Notes: generated by a model not told the origin, from the letters alone. Shown: positions 33,763-47,800, numbered from the stretch's first letter. The stretch is 64,000 nucleotides of DNA from Eudromia elegans (GCA_003342815.1 PTEX01000235.1:124001-188000); one strand, 5' to 3'. Program-made: numbers and translations.

Positions 33763-35725
33763 AGTGGCAAGAAAGGACTGCTGACTCTGCTGGCCTGCTC
33801 AAACTGAGCTGAAGGTCAGCAAGTATTTCCTAGCAGAGCAGTCCCTCCTTGAAGGCAAGGCCACCCACACTGGGAGCAAAATGAAGAAAAACTGAAGCAC
33901 CTTCTCCCTTGCCCTTTCAGCAAGCTTGCAGGCAGTGTAAATGTTTCAAGACTATGTTCCTTGCTGACACTCAAGTTGTCCTTTGCAACAGTTAATATAT
34001 TCTTCTTTATTCTCCATAGAAATCTGACCTGGTATCATGGAAAGAAAAAGAAAGCTGATCTTCTATATGCTAATTCCTCCTGCCTTCTCTCACCAGAAAT
34101 GTCATTTAAAGTATTATACACCTACACAATATTCCAATAAGATTTCCTCATATGGAAAGAAAAGTAAATAAGTTGTTCCAATACTTACTTTATTATGGTA
34201 AGCCACAGAACAAAATAAAAAATAATGAAAATGAAAATGTATTTTAAAGTGTAGTTAGATCACCCTCATTTTGAAATACTGGGGTAATATTCTAGTGGAA
34301 TAGCCCTTCCTGTGGAGATTTCTGTCACTTGGGGAAATTATGACAACTGATTTTCTAAGTCCAAGTCATCTGGGGGTTCCTTTATTATGGGAAAAAATAT
34401 AATAACAATGAGAGTGTTGCTGGCTTAAACATTAAATAACTCAGCTTGACTTATTGTACAATTGTCTTTGTTATCAGTGACAAACTGAGTGAACCAAATT
34501 TCTCACTGGACAAAGAAACTACAAAGCAAGTGTGAGTCAACCACTATACTGTACGAGTAAAAGTTTATTCTTTTGTGTAAGTAAGTGACCAAATCTATCC
34601 ACAAACAGGAATTTGACTTCATGCCACTAACATTTTGATAGGTTATTCACGGCCGGTTTTGTATTTGTCTACTATTAGTTTGGCTAAAGCAAACAGGTAA
34701 GAAAACATGACAGAAAGGACCACTTGAGCTAGTGGTCTCCACCCTCCACACAGTTACCACACTTGCTTGGCACTGTGACAAATCCGAAAATTTCAAAATC
34801 AGTATTCACAGAATTCACTTTGTATTCACGAGATTAAAATAAAACCAATTGTCTGTCAATTTGCTATTCTACTGCTAAACTATTGGGTGCACATTTTCAA
34901 GTTATTCTCTATAGTACCAAATCTCTCAGATTTTTCAGAACAGGGTCAAAGAGAAGAATTATTTGATACTTTGCAAGTGAAAATGAAATTTAGACTTGGA
35001 GATAAGTTTTGATCTCAGCTGTGAATTTCAGGGCTTTTAGTAGCACAGCTTATCTTGCACTGAAGTATGTCTGCCTATTGGCCGTTAATATAGGTTCACA
35101 TAAACAACAGGCATCAATTCATCATTTAAGCACTGATTTTTGACCTCGCTAGCTCCATTGGGATGATCTGTGCTCAGAATTGGATATCCTCTTGGACCAA
35201 GGACATATAAGTGTCCTCTGTTATGAAAAACCTGAAATGAAGTGAGCTTTGGTAAGAAAATACTCTCATGTAAGCCAGGACACAGTGCGGTTTCTGAGAT
35301 ATTGTATTACTAAGTTTTAAAAATTCTTCTGGGTAATGTACACAGTGATTCATGTTCTGCCTTGGCACCACACGAGGACACATCCCTGGTAGGGTAATGA
35401 GGGCAGCAACACTAAGACGTCTTTTGAGGAAAGGAGGATGAAGGTGACAGAGGCATCCGACTGCTCATCAGATTGCTGATCTGACATCCCAGAGCCTGCA
35501 GGCACCTGCACCTGAGAGTTAAAGAATCTCTGTCATTAAATGTGCCCCTGGAAAAGGCAGTGCTCGGCCTAGGGACTGAGGGAGGAGATGCTGGGGCAGT
35601 TGTCCCTCCAGCTGCCTTGTGATGGAAGTGCTGGAAAGACTTCATTTTTTGCAACAAAGAGGCAGTGTTCCCTGAGGAAAGAGAGCATCCATCTGATGCA
35701 GGGAGGTCAGAGTGCTACTGGGCAT

Positions 35726-35761
35726 GGACATAGGAAAGAGGGTGGACATAGGAAAGAGGGT
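35726..35761. repeat. Perfect 18-bp tandem duplication
   Basis: GGACATAGGAAAGAGGGT occurs twice without change, head to tail, within a purine-rich region. Perfect identity suggests a recent event. Confidence 0.92.
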
Positions 35762-36330
35762 GGGTAACAGAAGTCCCCAAACAGGGCACTGAGGCCCACA
35801 GGAATGAAAAGGAACAGAAAAGAAAGCAGTGGATGGTTGTCTTTAAAATCTGTACACTCATTTAAAAGGTATAAAAACCAAATTGGCATAATTTAATTCA
35901 TAATAAAAGTTATTACTTAACTAGCAATATAGATTTGACAGGTTAAGCGACTTGATACGCATCATTTATGATTTACTTGGGAAGGAAGGAGGGATGCTCT
36001 TAAGGTATGCACGAAGGCTGTGGGTGCCTGCCCTGAACTCCAGAAGGCAGAAGACAGTTGAGCTGCTCTAACTCTTTCAGCCCAAAAAGAGAAGCAGAGG
36101 GAAGGGAGGTCTATTATCCAGTTCTCTGAGTCCTCCCAGTTATTGGAGCAAGGCGGGAAGAGACAACTTTCCAGTTCAGAAATACACCGACAGGGAGAGG
36201 CTCCTTTACATTTCATTTTTGTGCAGTGAGGAGAAATTGGTCCAGAATGTGAATGGAGATGGAATTTGGAGACAGTGATCATGAAGGATGGTATTGCAAC
36301 ATTCAGAGAGAGGAGAAAGGAAAGCAATAG

Positions 36331-36349
36331 AACAACAACAACAACAAAA
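36331..36349. repeat. AAC trinucleotide microsatellite
   Basis: About six AAC units in a row within A-rich DNA. Confidence 0.85.
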
Positions 36350-36889
36350 GTTAAGAAAGCAAACATCACTTAACCTGGAGAACTGGGAGATAAGACAGGA
36401 AAAGAAAAGGGAATGTAGAAGGAATTTGTTAAAAATGCAGTCTCAAGAAGACAAGCACAGATAATTCAAACATGAAGGAGATGCAGGAAGTAGTAAGGAA
36501 CTAGTTTTGGTAGCTTGTATATTTTTCAGTGACCTGAAAATTATTCAGTGTGGAAAGTAGGTCAGCTTACTACGGAGATATATATACTATCACACATGCA
36601 TACTAGCACAAGCTTGCAAGGACAAAACCAGAAAGGCCAAAGTATAGAATAAAAGAAAATTATCAGAAGATGTAACAAGAAAAAAAAAAAAATGTCCCAA
36701 AAGAACATTTACTAGAATAAAAAGAGAGAAAAAAAAAAGTGGTTCACTGCTAGGGGACAAAAAGTTTAACATTATCTATAGACAGGGAATCAAGTAGTAA
36801 AGAAGCGTTAGATTTCTTTATATTGGCTGCAGCAACTTCTTTGGCTTCATTTCCCATGGCATTTTCATAAGCAAGTTAAGAAAAGATGA

Positions 36890-37795
36890 TCTTATTGAAA
36901 CTACTGTGAAGTTGTACAGCTGGCTGGAAAATCCTACTTGTAGAATAAGTGACAAGTGATTTTGTGCCAGGATTTCTCCAAGGTCTGGTATTATTCAATA
37001 TTTTAATAGTTTGGGCACCAGACAACAGAGCCCTCTTGTATAAGACACAGGCTGAAGGACAGCATCGGAATTCAAAATGATTTTGAAGAATTGAAGAAGT
37101 GTTCTGAAATAAACAGCATGATAATGAGCACACAAAGTAGACTGGCTGGCTAGAAAAATTCACTGTACAAATACAAGGTAGGAAATGAGGGACTGAGCAA
37201 CTGACATTTAGCAAGGACTCTGGGGTGCACATCAGAATATGGGTGCACGTCACCTGAGTCAGTGACATCGCACTGCTAAAAAATCACAATTTTTGAGTAG
37301 GAGAAAGGATGTTAAATGGTCCTTCTGCTCAGTTTGTAACTGATAAGGTCGTAGCTCAACTTCAAGTTTGAGCAAATCCAGAGCAGAAACAGCAAGATTA
37401 AAGGCCATGAGTTCAGATCTCTCAGATAAGACTTAAAGAACTGAGGTTGTTTAGACCAGAGAAATCTGAAGAGGAATATGATAACAGCTTTTGTTTACAT
37501 TATTTTTTTTCTGCAGACCATGGATCATAGAATGAGAAGGAATGGTTTAAAATGTGACACATGGAAGATTTAGGCTTAACAATAGTAGTTTCAAACTACA
37601 TGAAGAGGTAAGCACCAGAGCTCTCTGCAATGGGAAGTTGTGAAGCCACTTTTGCTGGGGGATTTTAGAGATAGATTAGAAAAATATCTGCCATGAATGA
37701 CTTAGTCCGGCTGATGCTGCCCTTGGGGCAAGGGATGAACTACATGGCCTCTCAAGTACCCTTCCAGGTCTATGTGTATTTCTATGATGACTTAA
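36890..37795 (+). mobile_element. Ancient CR1-type LINE with RT remnant
   Basis: This is the longest and oldest CR1 copy here. Near 36975 CCAAGGTCTGGTATTATTCA corresponds to the reverse transcriptase block whose protein form is roughly QGSVLGPVLFNIF. CAAAATGATTTTGAAGAATT near 37073 and a following GAAGTGTTCTGAAATAAACA block match the segment just after the polymerase core. Near 37370-37470 the ATKMIKG / LFSLEK region is still recognisable (AGAACTGAGGTTGTTTAGAC, 37438-37457). The 3' end (GGGCAAGGGATGAACTACAT near 37727, then CTTCCAGGTC and TTTCTATGATGA) is the typical tail of old CR1 subfamilies shared by birds and turtles. Frames are destroyed by many substitutions and indels. Boundaries, especially the left one, are approximate. 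Confidence 0.82.
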
Positions 37796-40700
37796 ATATT
37801 CCCTGTAACAAGAATGGCTGTCATAAAGAGTTCTCACAGAGCTGACATTTTCCCTGTAAGAATTATGACTGCATCTATCATAGGAGTGACCAGAATACCT
37901 AATGACTCATACAGTTAAAAATATCTTGAGGAGCAGAAAAACGAGAGCACTTAACAGCATCTAATGCAGCCTTGAGGGGGCATAGAGGCAGATTTGTTTT
38001 CCAGATGTGACATGTGTAGAGATGGCCTTTTTCAGACACAAAGAATATGTCCTTTGCTTTGATATTTCAACAATGGGAAAGTATTTAACAGGAAGTATTT
38101 TTAAATTGGCTCATCAGAGTTCATTCTGAAAATGATTCATTCTGATTGAATACAGGCAGTAATTAGGAAAGACAACAACCAAAGCATGCCCATCTGACAA
38201 GGCTCTTAGATCCAAAAATCTAAATTGTGAGTATGGCAAAGTAGGAATCCTTAGTCTTCCCCATGCTGTGCATCCCTGGTGCATCCAATGGCTTTGTGGA
38301 AAAGCCAGGGAGATCTCTGTGACTCAAGAACCAGGTTTGTCTCATCATTAAGGACCAGAGGGGATGTTGTTGGACAAGTATCAGAAAGGAACTGGTTGAT
38401 TTTGTGCTTTGATTTTGACTGAAATTATACATGGCTCTCATAGTGAAATTGACAGGAGTGAGAAGTTTGTCCTGATGCCTTACTTTCTGTTGTAAGGAAA
38501 AAACTGCCCCCCTTTCTGATTATGCACTACAAATGTCCATATTGCCACTTATACACTAACACAATATTTTGATGCCTCTCTGTAACAAAGATCTACCCAC
38601 GTGCACAGAAAGCAGTGGATTGAAGACCGAACGATCAAAAATAGCAGACTAAAGCTGAAAATACGTCTTTGGCTTAGATCATGTGTGAGCTTTCTCTATC
38701 TGAAAAGGGGTTTTGGTTTTTTTTTTTAGTAAAGTTAAACCAAGCTGAGAAATCACATCCCTGGCTTACTCTGAACTTTTGCTACAGGCAAATATTATCA
38801 GAGTGATTAACTATACAAAAGCAAAACACAAAAGCTTATTTAGTTGCCACAACTCAGAGCTCTTCAGAAAGAAATGGTCTGGAGAGCAGTGTGGAGATGA
38901 AAGGCTTATCTCTACCATTTATATCTGTGCACTTAGTCTCATTCTCTTTCCTCCTGTCAGTTGTGCAGTTTAATAACTTCAAAGGAATCTATTGAACTAT
39001 AAACGCTAGAGGTCCAGATCCTAGAAGAACAAAGCACATTTCTAAGTTTACACACAGCAAGTATTTCTGCTGATTCCACTGGACTGCCCAGGGTATAGAG
39101 GTAAGTATATACATAAATCCTGGTTTGATTAGAGTCTTACTTGTCCTTGTCTAATCCTGACTGGAAAGGAGACTTAAGCCTGCTCTTGCCAAAAGGTTTA
39201 TCGGTGGTCATAGACCAGAGAAGTTAGGCTTTTGTTTTTATTTTATTTCAGGCTTCTCTTGCCTTGCTTATTCCATGGAAAAGCGATGACCAAAAGCCAT
39301 GCAAAGGGCCGGGAAGCAGCAGCTATCCCCATGCTTGTTATTTACGATGCGCACAAGCAAGCAGTCTCGCAGCAGCCCCCACTAAGAGGGCACTGCTTGG
39401 TCTTTGTTTGTTCGCTTGTTTGTTTCTCTGAAGCTCTGGTTGGGAAATTATTCCTGGGAAACAACTCTGAAGAAAGGCAGATGTCTACAGCAAACGCAGG
39501 CTCATATTTTCATGTCCTGCTAAGGGCAATTGCGCAGAACAGCTCTAATGTCTCAAGGGTGCAGGAGATGCCAGCCTGAAAGCAAGCAGAGATCAGGGCT
39601 CCTCAGCGGGCAGCAAGGCCACAGCCAACACTGTGGTGCTCAGGTCCTGCTGCAAGTCGGAGCGGCTAAACAAGGACCAGGACTTCAACCACTAACAGTA
39701 TTATCATTTCTGTGCTAAATACCATAGCAGGAAACAGAGACTGAGGCAGGAATCTGGCATGGTACGTTTGGGTGTGCATACATACAACAAGCTTACGGGT
39801 TTCCTAGGATAGCTGTGCATGTATTTGCACTTGAAATAAGCACAGCGGGGCTATTATTCTATGCCATTAAATAGAAGAAAATGCTTGCTGATAGCCATGC
39901 AAATCATAAGACCTTATTTGCTTCTGGATGTCCTTTTTTGCTTGTCCAGCACTGTTATTCCATTGGATCTCTGTTCTTGCTGTTTCATCAGCTGGGTAGG
40001 AAAATGCAATGGTTAATACTGTCTTAGCCTTTGGCACCATTTGCATGGAAAAGTAGTAGTACTAAGCCAAGAAAGTGTGAACAGCTAGTCAGACCAACAT
40101 CCCAACAAAACACAAGTATTAATTATTAATACAAATGGCATCAGATAGCAAAAAACATGCATATGAAAATAACTTATATTTAAATTTGGGACATTTCTGT
40201 TTTCTCCAGCATGAAAGTTTGTCTTTAATGGCCCATTAGTGTTTAGTTAATGCTACATTAGCTGATTTTTAAAGTACTGTATTAGCAACAAAGAAATCAC
40301 TTAAAGTCCAGACATTATCTCAAAAATAAAATGAAAAAGGAAATATGCATGAAAAAGGTGCTTGCTCTTTTTCTTTCCACTATTCAGCTCATAAAAAAAA
40401 TCATTAGAAATACAGTCTATAAAATAATGCTTAGCACTTTTCAAAAGATCATGGCAAGGGTAATTTTGTAGTGCAATAGCAAGGGAATTAAACCAGTCAT
40501 TCACATTAACAATAACGAGTATTCAGCATCTAATCATCTATGTACTGTGTGAAAATTTTCCTCTGAAATAGCATGTCAACGTTTTTCCCCTCTGTAGTAA
40601 TGAATTTGCCCACTCAAGAAAGGAAAAGAATTCTAATGAAATGCTAATGCAGCACCTGTAGTTTTATTAGATATTTTATATAACATTAGAAAAAATGAAT

Positions 40701-41330
40701 TATTTTAGAGAGCTGTATGCACATCATATAAAAATAATAACCAATGCATGTATTGAATCTGTGGTTAGCTAGTAGTCCCTATGTTGCTTCATCCTTCAAA
40801 AGCTTTAGAGATTAAAGGTAGTGTAGTGTAGTGTACACATTAAGGTAGTGTAATACAAATGCCTAGATGATATAAGCCATGTTAAAAAGAAATTGAGTAA
40901 TTGGAAATTTTAAGTGGCAAATAATGTCAGTTATAATAGGTGGGATATGACTTTCCACTGTTAGGTCTGGCTAGAAGTAGCCTGCTCAGAAAAGAACAAT
41001 TCAGGTTAAGCTGCTAACTGCACATGGGTTAAGAAAGTGCTGGAGCTGCCCTAGGACAGTCAAATGAAGGCTCTGCCTGGGGTGGGTTGTCCCTGAGCAG
41101 CCCCAGAGCAGGCAGAGGCTCTGCCCTGCCCGTCCACTGAGGGCCCCCTCACGGTTTAGACCCTGAAACTCAAGTCAGGCAGCTTCCAGCTAGTGAGTGA
41201 TCAAACTTAAAAGGCAGAATTCATTGGAAGAAAGGTTTCTTTCTAGCACACTAGAAAACAGTAGAAACAAATGGTCTACTGGTATGTATTCCCCACTCCT
41301 TATTTCGCATGCATTATTCTTTATTTACTT
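37796..41330. other. Unique non-coding stretch
   Basis: No gene is recognised. The longest frame (39232-39579, + strand, 115 codons) shows no known domain. A short GTGTA pentamer repeat lies at about 40818-40833. A GC-richer patch at 41.04-41.16 kb precedes the CR1. Confidence 0.55.
40817..40834. repeat. TAGTG pentamer repeat
   Basis: Three TAGTG units in tandem, with TAAGGTAGTGTA recurring about 20 bases downstream. Confidence 0.75.
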
Positions 41331-41332
41331 TC

Positions 41333-41817
41333 ACAGACTCACAGGCTCTCAGAATGATTGAGGTCAGAAGGGACCTCTAGAGATCATCTAGTCCCTGCTC
41401 CAGCAGAGACCCCTAGAGCACGGGGCACAGGGTGGCATCCAGGCGGGTTTGGAAGGTCTCCACAGAAGGAGACTCCACAACCTCTCTGGGCAGCCTGTGC
41501 CAGGGCTCTGTCATGCTCACAGGAAAGAAGCTCTTCCTCATATGCAGATGGAATTTCCTGTGTTTCCACTTGTACCCATTACCCCTTGTCCTGTCACTGG
41601 ATACCACTAAGAGTTTGGCCCCCTCCTCCCAAAATTCTCCCCTCAGCTATTTGTACATATTGATCAGATCCCCTCTTAGTCTTCTCCAGGCTAAACAGGC
41701 CCAGCTCACTTAGTCTTTCCTCACACGATAGATGCTCCAGTCCCTTAATCATCTTTGTTGCTCTATACTGGACCCTCTCTAGAAGTTCCATGTCCGTCTT
41801 GTACTGGGGAGTGAAAG
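41333..41817 (-). mobile_element. CR1 LINE, young, 5'-truncated, minus strand
   Basis: Reading the - strand, the element starts within ORF2 at CCCCAGTACAAGACGGACAT (right end near 41817). It runs through [27 protein letters not shown], the SDRTRGNG / KHRKFHLHMRKSFFPV block and PREVVESPSVETFQTRLDA, and ends in the CR1 3' UTR and octamer tail at about 41333-41365 (CTCAGAATGATTGAGG on the + strand). It is closely related to the 7.1-kb copy but in opposite orientation. It is 5'-truncated about 190 bp further downstream than that copy. Confidence 0.96.
41413..41817 (-). pseudogene. CR1 ORF2 C-terminal remnant, frameshifted
   Basis: The upstream half (from 41817 down to about 41690) reads YKTDMELLERVQYRATKMIK and continues to LGLFSLEK in one frame. 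Directly after LEK the copy lacks five bases present in the 7.4-kb CR1 (GAGAAGAGAAGACT there, GAGAAGACT here, near 41683 on the + strand). The correct frame is therefore lost and only resumes as another frame at 41607-41413 with SDRTRGNGYKWKHRKFH and WHRLPREVVESPSVE. It cannot encode a working protein, and lacks endonuclease and polymerase regions. Confidence 0.9.
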
Positions 41818-41849
41818 CAACCTCATACTTTATGAGGTAAATGATCAAA

Positions 41850-44800
41850 GCACTCTTTTAAGTATATGACTTCTAAATATTCATTTCTCTGGCAAGAGAT
41901 CCTTGACCTTCCTTTGGTTTCCAATTGATATGTGGAGAAAGGTAATATTTCTTCTTTATATTTGTGTATGATCATCTCGCGGCTGTAAAGGTTACATTAA
42001 AACACAATCTTTGTTCATGAGAGGCAGGATTCCTGTTACTTAATCCTAACCATGTAAAGTTTAGTAACTTCTCTGCTCTCATTGCCTCTCTTATCAGTGG
42101 GAGAAATGAGGACTCTCTAAAGGGCAGTTTGTTGCATTTGTCTGAGATGCCTTCTTTAGACAGGGATGAGTCACTGAGTTACAGGCGGTCTTAGACTTCT
42201 TTGCTTTGATTTTAGAGAGTGCCTAGGTAACTCCTTTATATCCACTGTCTGCCTTTGTGCTGACTGAAGTCAGAAGAGCTCATTTCTTCATGCACTAATT
42301 ATATTCTTCCACTGAAATGATTGCTTTATAGGGATATCACACTCCATTGCTGAAACAAGCCAGGAGACGTGTTTGCTCAGAAGAGGACATACGCCTCATT
42401 TGGGCTCCGTGATCTTCCTGGACTGCAGTTGGCACACTCAAATGTGCACGATGCTGAACACCCTGCAGAGGCAAGGGGCAGCTCCTGTGCAAAAGGCATC
42501 TTTGCAGGCCTCACTACAAACATGTATGGCTCTGTGCGTGAGGGTGCAATTGGACCTGCACTGCTCTCAGGACAACAGGCATTTCTGCATCAATCACCGG
42601 TCTTTGGGGAGACACCATGAAGAGTCTGCCTGGGCAGAATCTCCCCTGATCTCGAGCTGTTGAAAACACTCCATTTTGACCATCCTGCCTCATCTGAACT
42701 GTATAGAGTGGGCTCCCCTTGCTGTTCAACAAGAAGGAGTGTATTGCAAACACACATTGATCCTCTTTACATTGATTTCAGCCTGACAATAGCAAAAAGT
42801 ATTTCACAAACATCAGGGCAAAATTTATTCTGTGCAAGAGAGTAGCATAAGGCCCATGTGCTGGTTAATTCTCACTCGTGCTCAAAATCATAAGCAGCAC
42901 TTAAAAGGTACAAAGGTCCTGGCCTGGCCTTTTGACTTTCACTGACTCATTTAGTGTCAGCCTGTTAGTGGGGTTTTTCTAGGTCATCACAGAGTGTAAG
43001 GGAGATCTGAGAGTAGAAGCCGGTTCTCAGTTCCTGAACTCCCAGGACCGTAAATGCCCTAATACATAAAGATGCTCTCTCCCTATCCTGGAACTGTTAA
43101 ATGCCTCTATAAAAGTTCTTCAGATCTCTTTTTTTAAAGCACTTCTGCAGATTGCAGGAGGGTCTTGATACCTTTTTAGCATTTATGTAAATTGATCTCT
43201 GATGGCTTCCTCCTGGGCCATGCATTCCCCATCTGCTCTTGACAAGTCAAACAGCAGGAATCTCCTCATCTTTGTGCTCCTTTAGCTCTTGCAGGGTGCA
43301 ATTCTTTCATTACAGAGACATAAATACTAACTTTCGTGCTTCTCCACCAAAGCACACCTTCTGACTGATCACTGCCAGGAGCAATGGGAATATTCTCCCT
43401 GACAAAAATTTCGTCTGCATTTAGTTATGCTGTATTAAGCAGCTGGATTAAAATTGGCACTGGAAAAGGTAAAACAGTTTTAGACTGATTGAAAAAAAAA
43501 AAAAGGTAGCAGTTCAGTTAATGGGGTAAATTCTGCTTACACTTTTCCAAATGTGCATGTAGTGTATCTCATGAGAAGCAGGAAGTTCCCTGTTTTTCAC
43601 TTTCTGTGTAATAAGGATCTTCTAAACCTATTTTTCCTTTGGTTTTGCTTTATTTTTGTTTTACTTGCACAGGCTTGCTTCATTTACCTTCCTGCAGTTC
43701 CAGGGCTGGTTGGTTTGCTTGTTTCTCCCAGCTACCTGTCACCCATTTCCTAAATAGACATTACCATTTACTGTGGAATAGTCTTCATGCTGTCTTCTAG
43801 CAGATGCAAACAGGTAAGTTGGTACTTTGGGTGAAGACATAAAGTGTAAGATAAAGTTCCCTTTAAAGCCGTGTTGACTACAACCTACTTGCAGTTTCTC
43901 TCCTACCTGCCTTTAATGATCCCTGTGCCAACAGCCCCCAGCTTTGGGAGCCTAAAGCAAAGCCTGCTGAAGGCAGGGAGGCTTCCCACCTCGGTTTCAG
44001 TAGTCTTTGTCTCTGATCATTGAGTATTTGAAAACCCCTGGAACTGGTGAGTTCGTATCATCCAGTCCTGGCTATTACTTGCTATGAGCCAGGATGACCT
44101 GGAAGAGGCAGGGCTGCCAGCGTCCCTCAACCTGCAGGACAAGGGGAGGCCCCTCGCCATGGAGAACTGCAGCAACAGTAGCTGCTGGGCAGCCCGCAGC
44201 TAACACCATTCGTCTTCTCTCGCAGTTATTTTAGGATATTGCTCCCAGACTGTTTTATGGCCTGTTTACAAGCACTGCAGCTTACCTTACTGATAGACAT
44301 CTGCCCCACCAAAGCCACAGAGTTACTTATTGACCTTTGATGTCATTCATGCCCCATAGAGCGCGTGCGTGCTGGAAAGAGAAGCAGAACTGCGCTGTGT
44401 GAGCACCGAACGCTGTTGTACACATGCAGTGAGTTTGCAGACTCCACTGTTTCTCAACACTTCTAATTATTACTCCCATTGTCATTATTACCCTCATTTC
44501 CCTCAAATAAATAAAAGAGCCTGTAACCTTTTAAACTACTGAGCGTTGCTGCTGCAACAGTAATTCTATAACGTATCAGAGGGTTTGAATCCCCGCAAAA
44601 GTCTGTATTTGTAATGATGGGAATATGAATGAGAAATCAGGAGCACAGCAGACTTCTGTTAAAAGTATCCATTCAGGAAAATGCAAAATAGTAGAAAAAA
44701 GATATGTATTTTCTCATGTGCGACAACAAAGAATTGTTTCCCAGTTTATAATCCTCTTTATTGAATTCCCTGATGAAGTACCTAAGGAAGTATTATACTG

Positions 44801-47800
44801 CACAGGATCTTTTAAATTTCTTGGTATCATTCGCGGGTTAGCCAGGAGTACATCAGCTAGAAATCCATTATCCTCTTGTTTTTTACAGAGCTCAACAAGG
44901 TGGTGGCTCAATAAGAGAACTGGGAGCAAATTCTCTTGCACCATTTAGGCAGACACTTTCTTCTGCTAATACCAGCCTGACTTTTACTTCAAGAAAGTGC
45001 TTATCTCTGGGAGCACACCAGGAAGGAAACTATAAAGGATCATGTCAAGTTTTAAAGTGGGAGACAAAGAATAAGGCTCTGCTGATACTTCAGTACATTC
45101 CACAAACTTACCTCGTTGGCCAACTGTGTGAAACATATGCCAGAAACAGAGGGAGATTAGTCTTTACTTTTATCTTTAAATTTATGGCTCTATTTTCCTT
45201 GTAGATTTCCTGTTACTGCACTTTTGTATCATGTAAGGAAAGATAACTTGGTCATGCATTTCAAGCGAGGAAAAGAGAACCCATCACATTCTTTCTGAAG
45301 AAATATCTGTTGACCTCCATTTCGCCCAGTAATATGTACATAAAACAAGCAGGGTTTTGCAGCACGTGAAGCCAAATCAATAGAGACTCTGTTTCGGAAT
45401 TAGCAAACAGAAAAAGAACTTATATAAACTTCAGCTCCAGAGGCATTTATAAAAAGAAAATGGAAATTATTAGACAGCTTTAATGACAATAGAAACTGCT
45501 GTTTTCCTTAGGGTCTTTCTACGGGATAATTGCAGGTACATGCACATATTGTCTACTTAACATTCTTGCACACAGCTTATTTTTCGTGTGGAAACGGAAC
45601 TACACACATAGTAAGTGTGTGTTGCAGTGGCCATGTTTGAAAGAGCAGTATCTGAGCTCTAGCAAGCCCTCCGTGGCACGCAGCTGTTGGCCAGAAAGCC
45701 TGGGTGAGTACGGCAGGCCTGGAAAAGTCACTCTGGACCTCGCAGAACTACTCATGAGCATCCAGCTAGGGGCAAGCTGGCTCTGCCATCTGATGGAGAG
45801 GTTTGAGGAAGCCTTTAGAGAGACTGATGGTGAGATGAGAGAAAAAAAAAATCCAAGTACTTAGGTGTTCACTTTAGGGTGACTAAACTGCTCGAAAAAA
45901 AAAAAAATCTGTCTACTAAGGAGAGCGGCAACACCTACAGCTTCACCGAGTTGCCTTAACAGCAGCAGCAAATGCAACTTGTACGAGAGGCCCTGGCCTG
46001 CACATGCTGTTCCAGGGGAGGATGGATACCCATGGATCACATGCAAAAACACTCAGTGTTTGAGCAGTTCCCAGTGCTCAGAAACATGTAATTGAGCAGC
46101 TGACTGCACCAGACCCTGACCTTTCATGCAGATGCTTGGATTCAGAAGTGGCAATTTTAATCAAAATTAGATGAATTCTATGTTTTTTCGAATAAACCAT
46201 ATTCCCAACTCAAAGTTTCTAAAGTTTAGCCAAGGAAGTGCCTGAATGCTGATGCCAGTGCTGTTTTCAGCAGACCTGGATCAAGCTTACTGAGGTATCA
46301 GTGCTAACCCAATATAGGTGCCACACAGATTTCTGGCACGACTGCTGAGCTTCGCAGATAATGGTTTTTACTCATTTTTATAGAGCAGAATTAATATGAC
46401 ATGATATTTTACAGGGACTAAAAGGCAAATCCCTGCCCCAAGAAGCTTAAATGATATAAGGAGTTTAGAAGGGATTAATTTCTACTGCTTGTGGGAACCT
46501 TAAGGGGTGCAGCTTTTGCTTCACTGTTCATTTTTACCCGGCTGTCCCTTACCTTTTTGTGAGACCTGACGCACTGCTACCAGTTCCTGGAGAGCAGAAG
46601 CTAGTTGCAGCCTGCACTGCCGCAGTTTAATGTGCTGCACCAACCTTTGTCTTTAAACCTCAAGCCAGACGGTGGAAGGCTGCGGGAGAATAAGTATGGC
46701 GATAGTGAAAAACCCTCTTGGAAGCGACAGGTGAAGAACCATAGATGGGAGTTTTCATATGCCTGGATGGGCTGTGAGCCCTTCCTGTGCCGACCTGCCA
46801 GTCTCCTGCAGGGTCTGCATCCTTCGTTACTCACGGCTTAGCTTGCTCCATGCTGCAGGAGGGAATGAAGTGCACACACGTTTCTCCACTCACCTGGACA
46901 GAGGGCCTCAGGACACAGCACCGTGCCTAGGCTCTCGGTAGCAGTCTGCTTTTAAAGAGCTCCAGAAATAAACCTGCTGGGCGAAGCGATAAAAAAGTCA
47001 TAGCGTGGAAGTGCAGCGCTTGTAGAGTCCAGGCAGGGAGGCTGGAGAAGGCTTCGGCCAGCAGCCAAGTCACAGAGCCATTTGTCAGAGTTGCCAAAAG
47101 GGCAAGAGTGCAGCAATGAAAACGTGAATTTTAAATATTGCCCTGCTTATTGTTCATTTCTATATTTAAGTGTGATGCAAGCAGTATGTACTTCTACTTC
47201 ACTGCCTTTCCGCTCTCCTCTCCTTAAAGGAGATGCAAGCAGAGCTAAGGAAGCATTGCAAAATATTTCCTACTCAAGTATCCAGCCAGCTTTCTAAATT
47301 AATTTGATGCACACCTCCTTTAAGTTGCTTGCTGTTCAAGAACTCAGACGTTTCTATCACAAATGCTCATTAAGGTGAAATTAAAGTTTTTCATGTTACA
47401 AAAGAAATAGAAAGCATTAGGAGACCAAGTACTACTTAGAATCACCTTCACTTTCACACTGACCTCAGGAGAAATGTGCAAGCTCATTGCTACAGCATTT
47501 TAATAATATTTCCTATGGAGAAACACCCCTACATTCAAAGCCCAAGGCAATTACAACCTAACCTGTAGGGACACTCTCAGTGTGACTATATGCACTCACC
47601 CAATTACTTTGTATGTAAGGAATCATAAAAAATAAAATCACATATGTAAACAAATTGAATTTGAGAATAATTTTTCTTACTTTAGAAAGGATTCTTAGAA
47701 AAACTCTTTACTTAGACAGGAGTTTAAGGGAAAAAATCCATGCTTTTTTTTTCTTGCCACTTCCTAAATTCTTACCCTTTGAGGGGTACAAAAGTAACAT

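Larger units (their letters stand above)
33763..36885. other. Unique non-coding stretch
   Basis: AT-rich DNA without recognisable genes; 31.9-35.17 kb is notably empty of open frames of 60 codons or more on both strands. An 18-bp tandem duplication lies at 35726, an AAC-type microsatellite at 36331 and an A13 run at 36680. From 35.70 to 36.78 kb the + strand is purine-rich (many GGAAAG/GAGAAAGG words). Confidence 0.55.
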
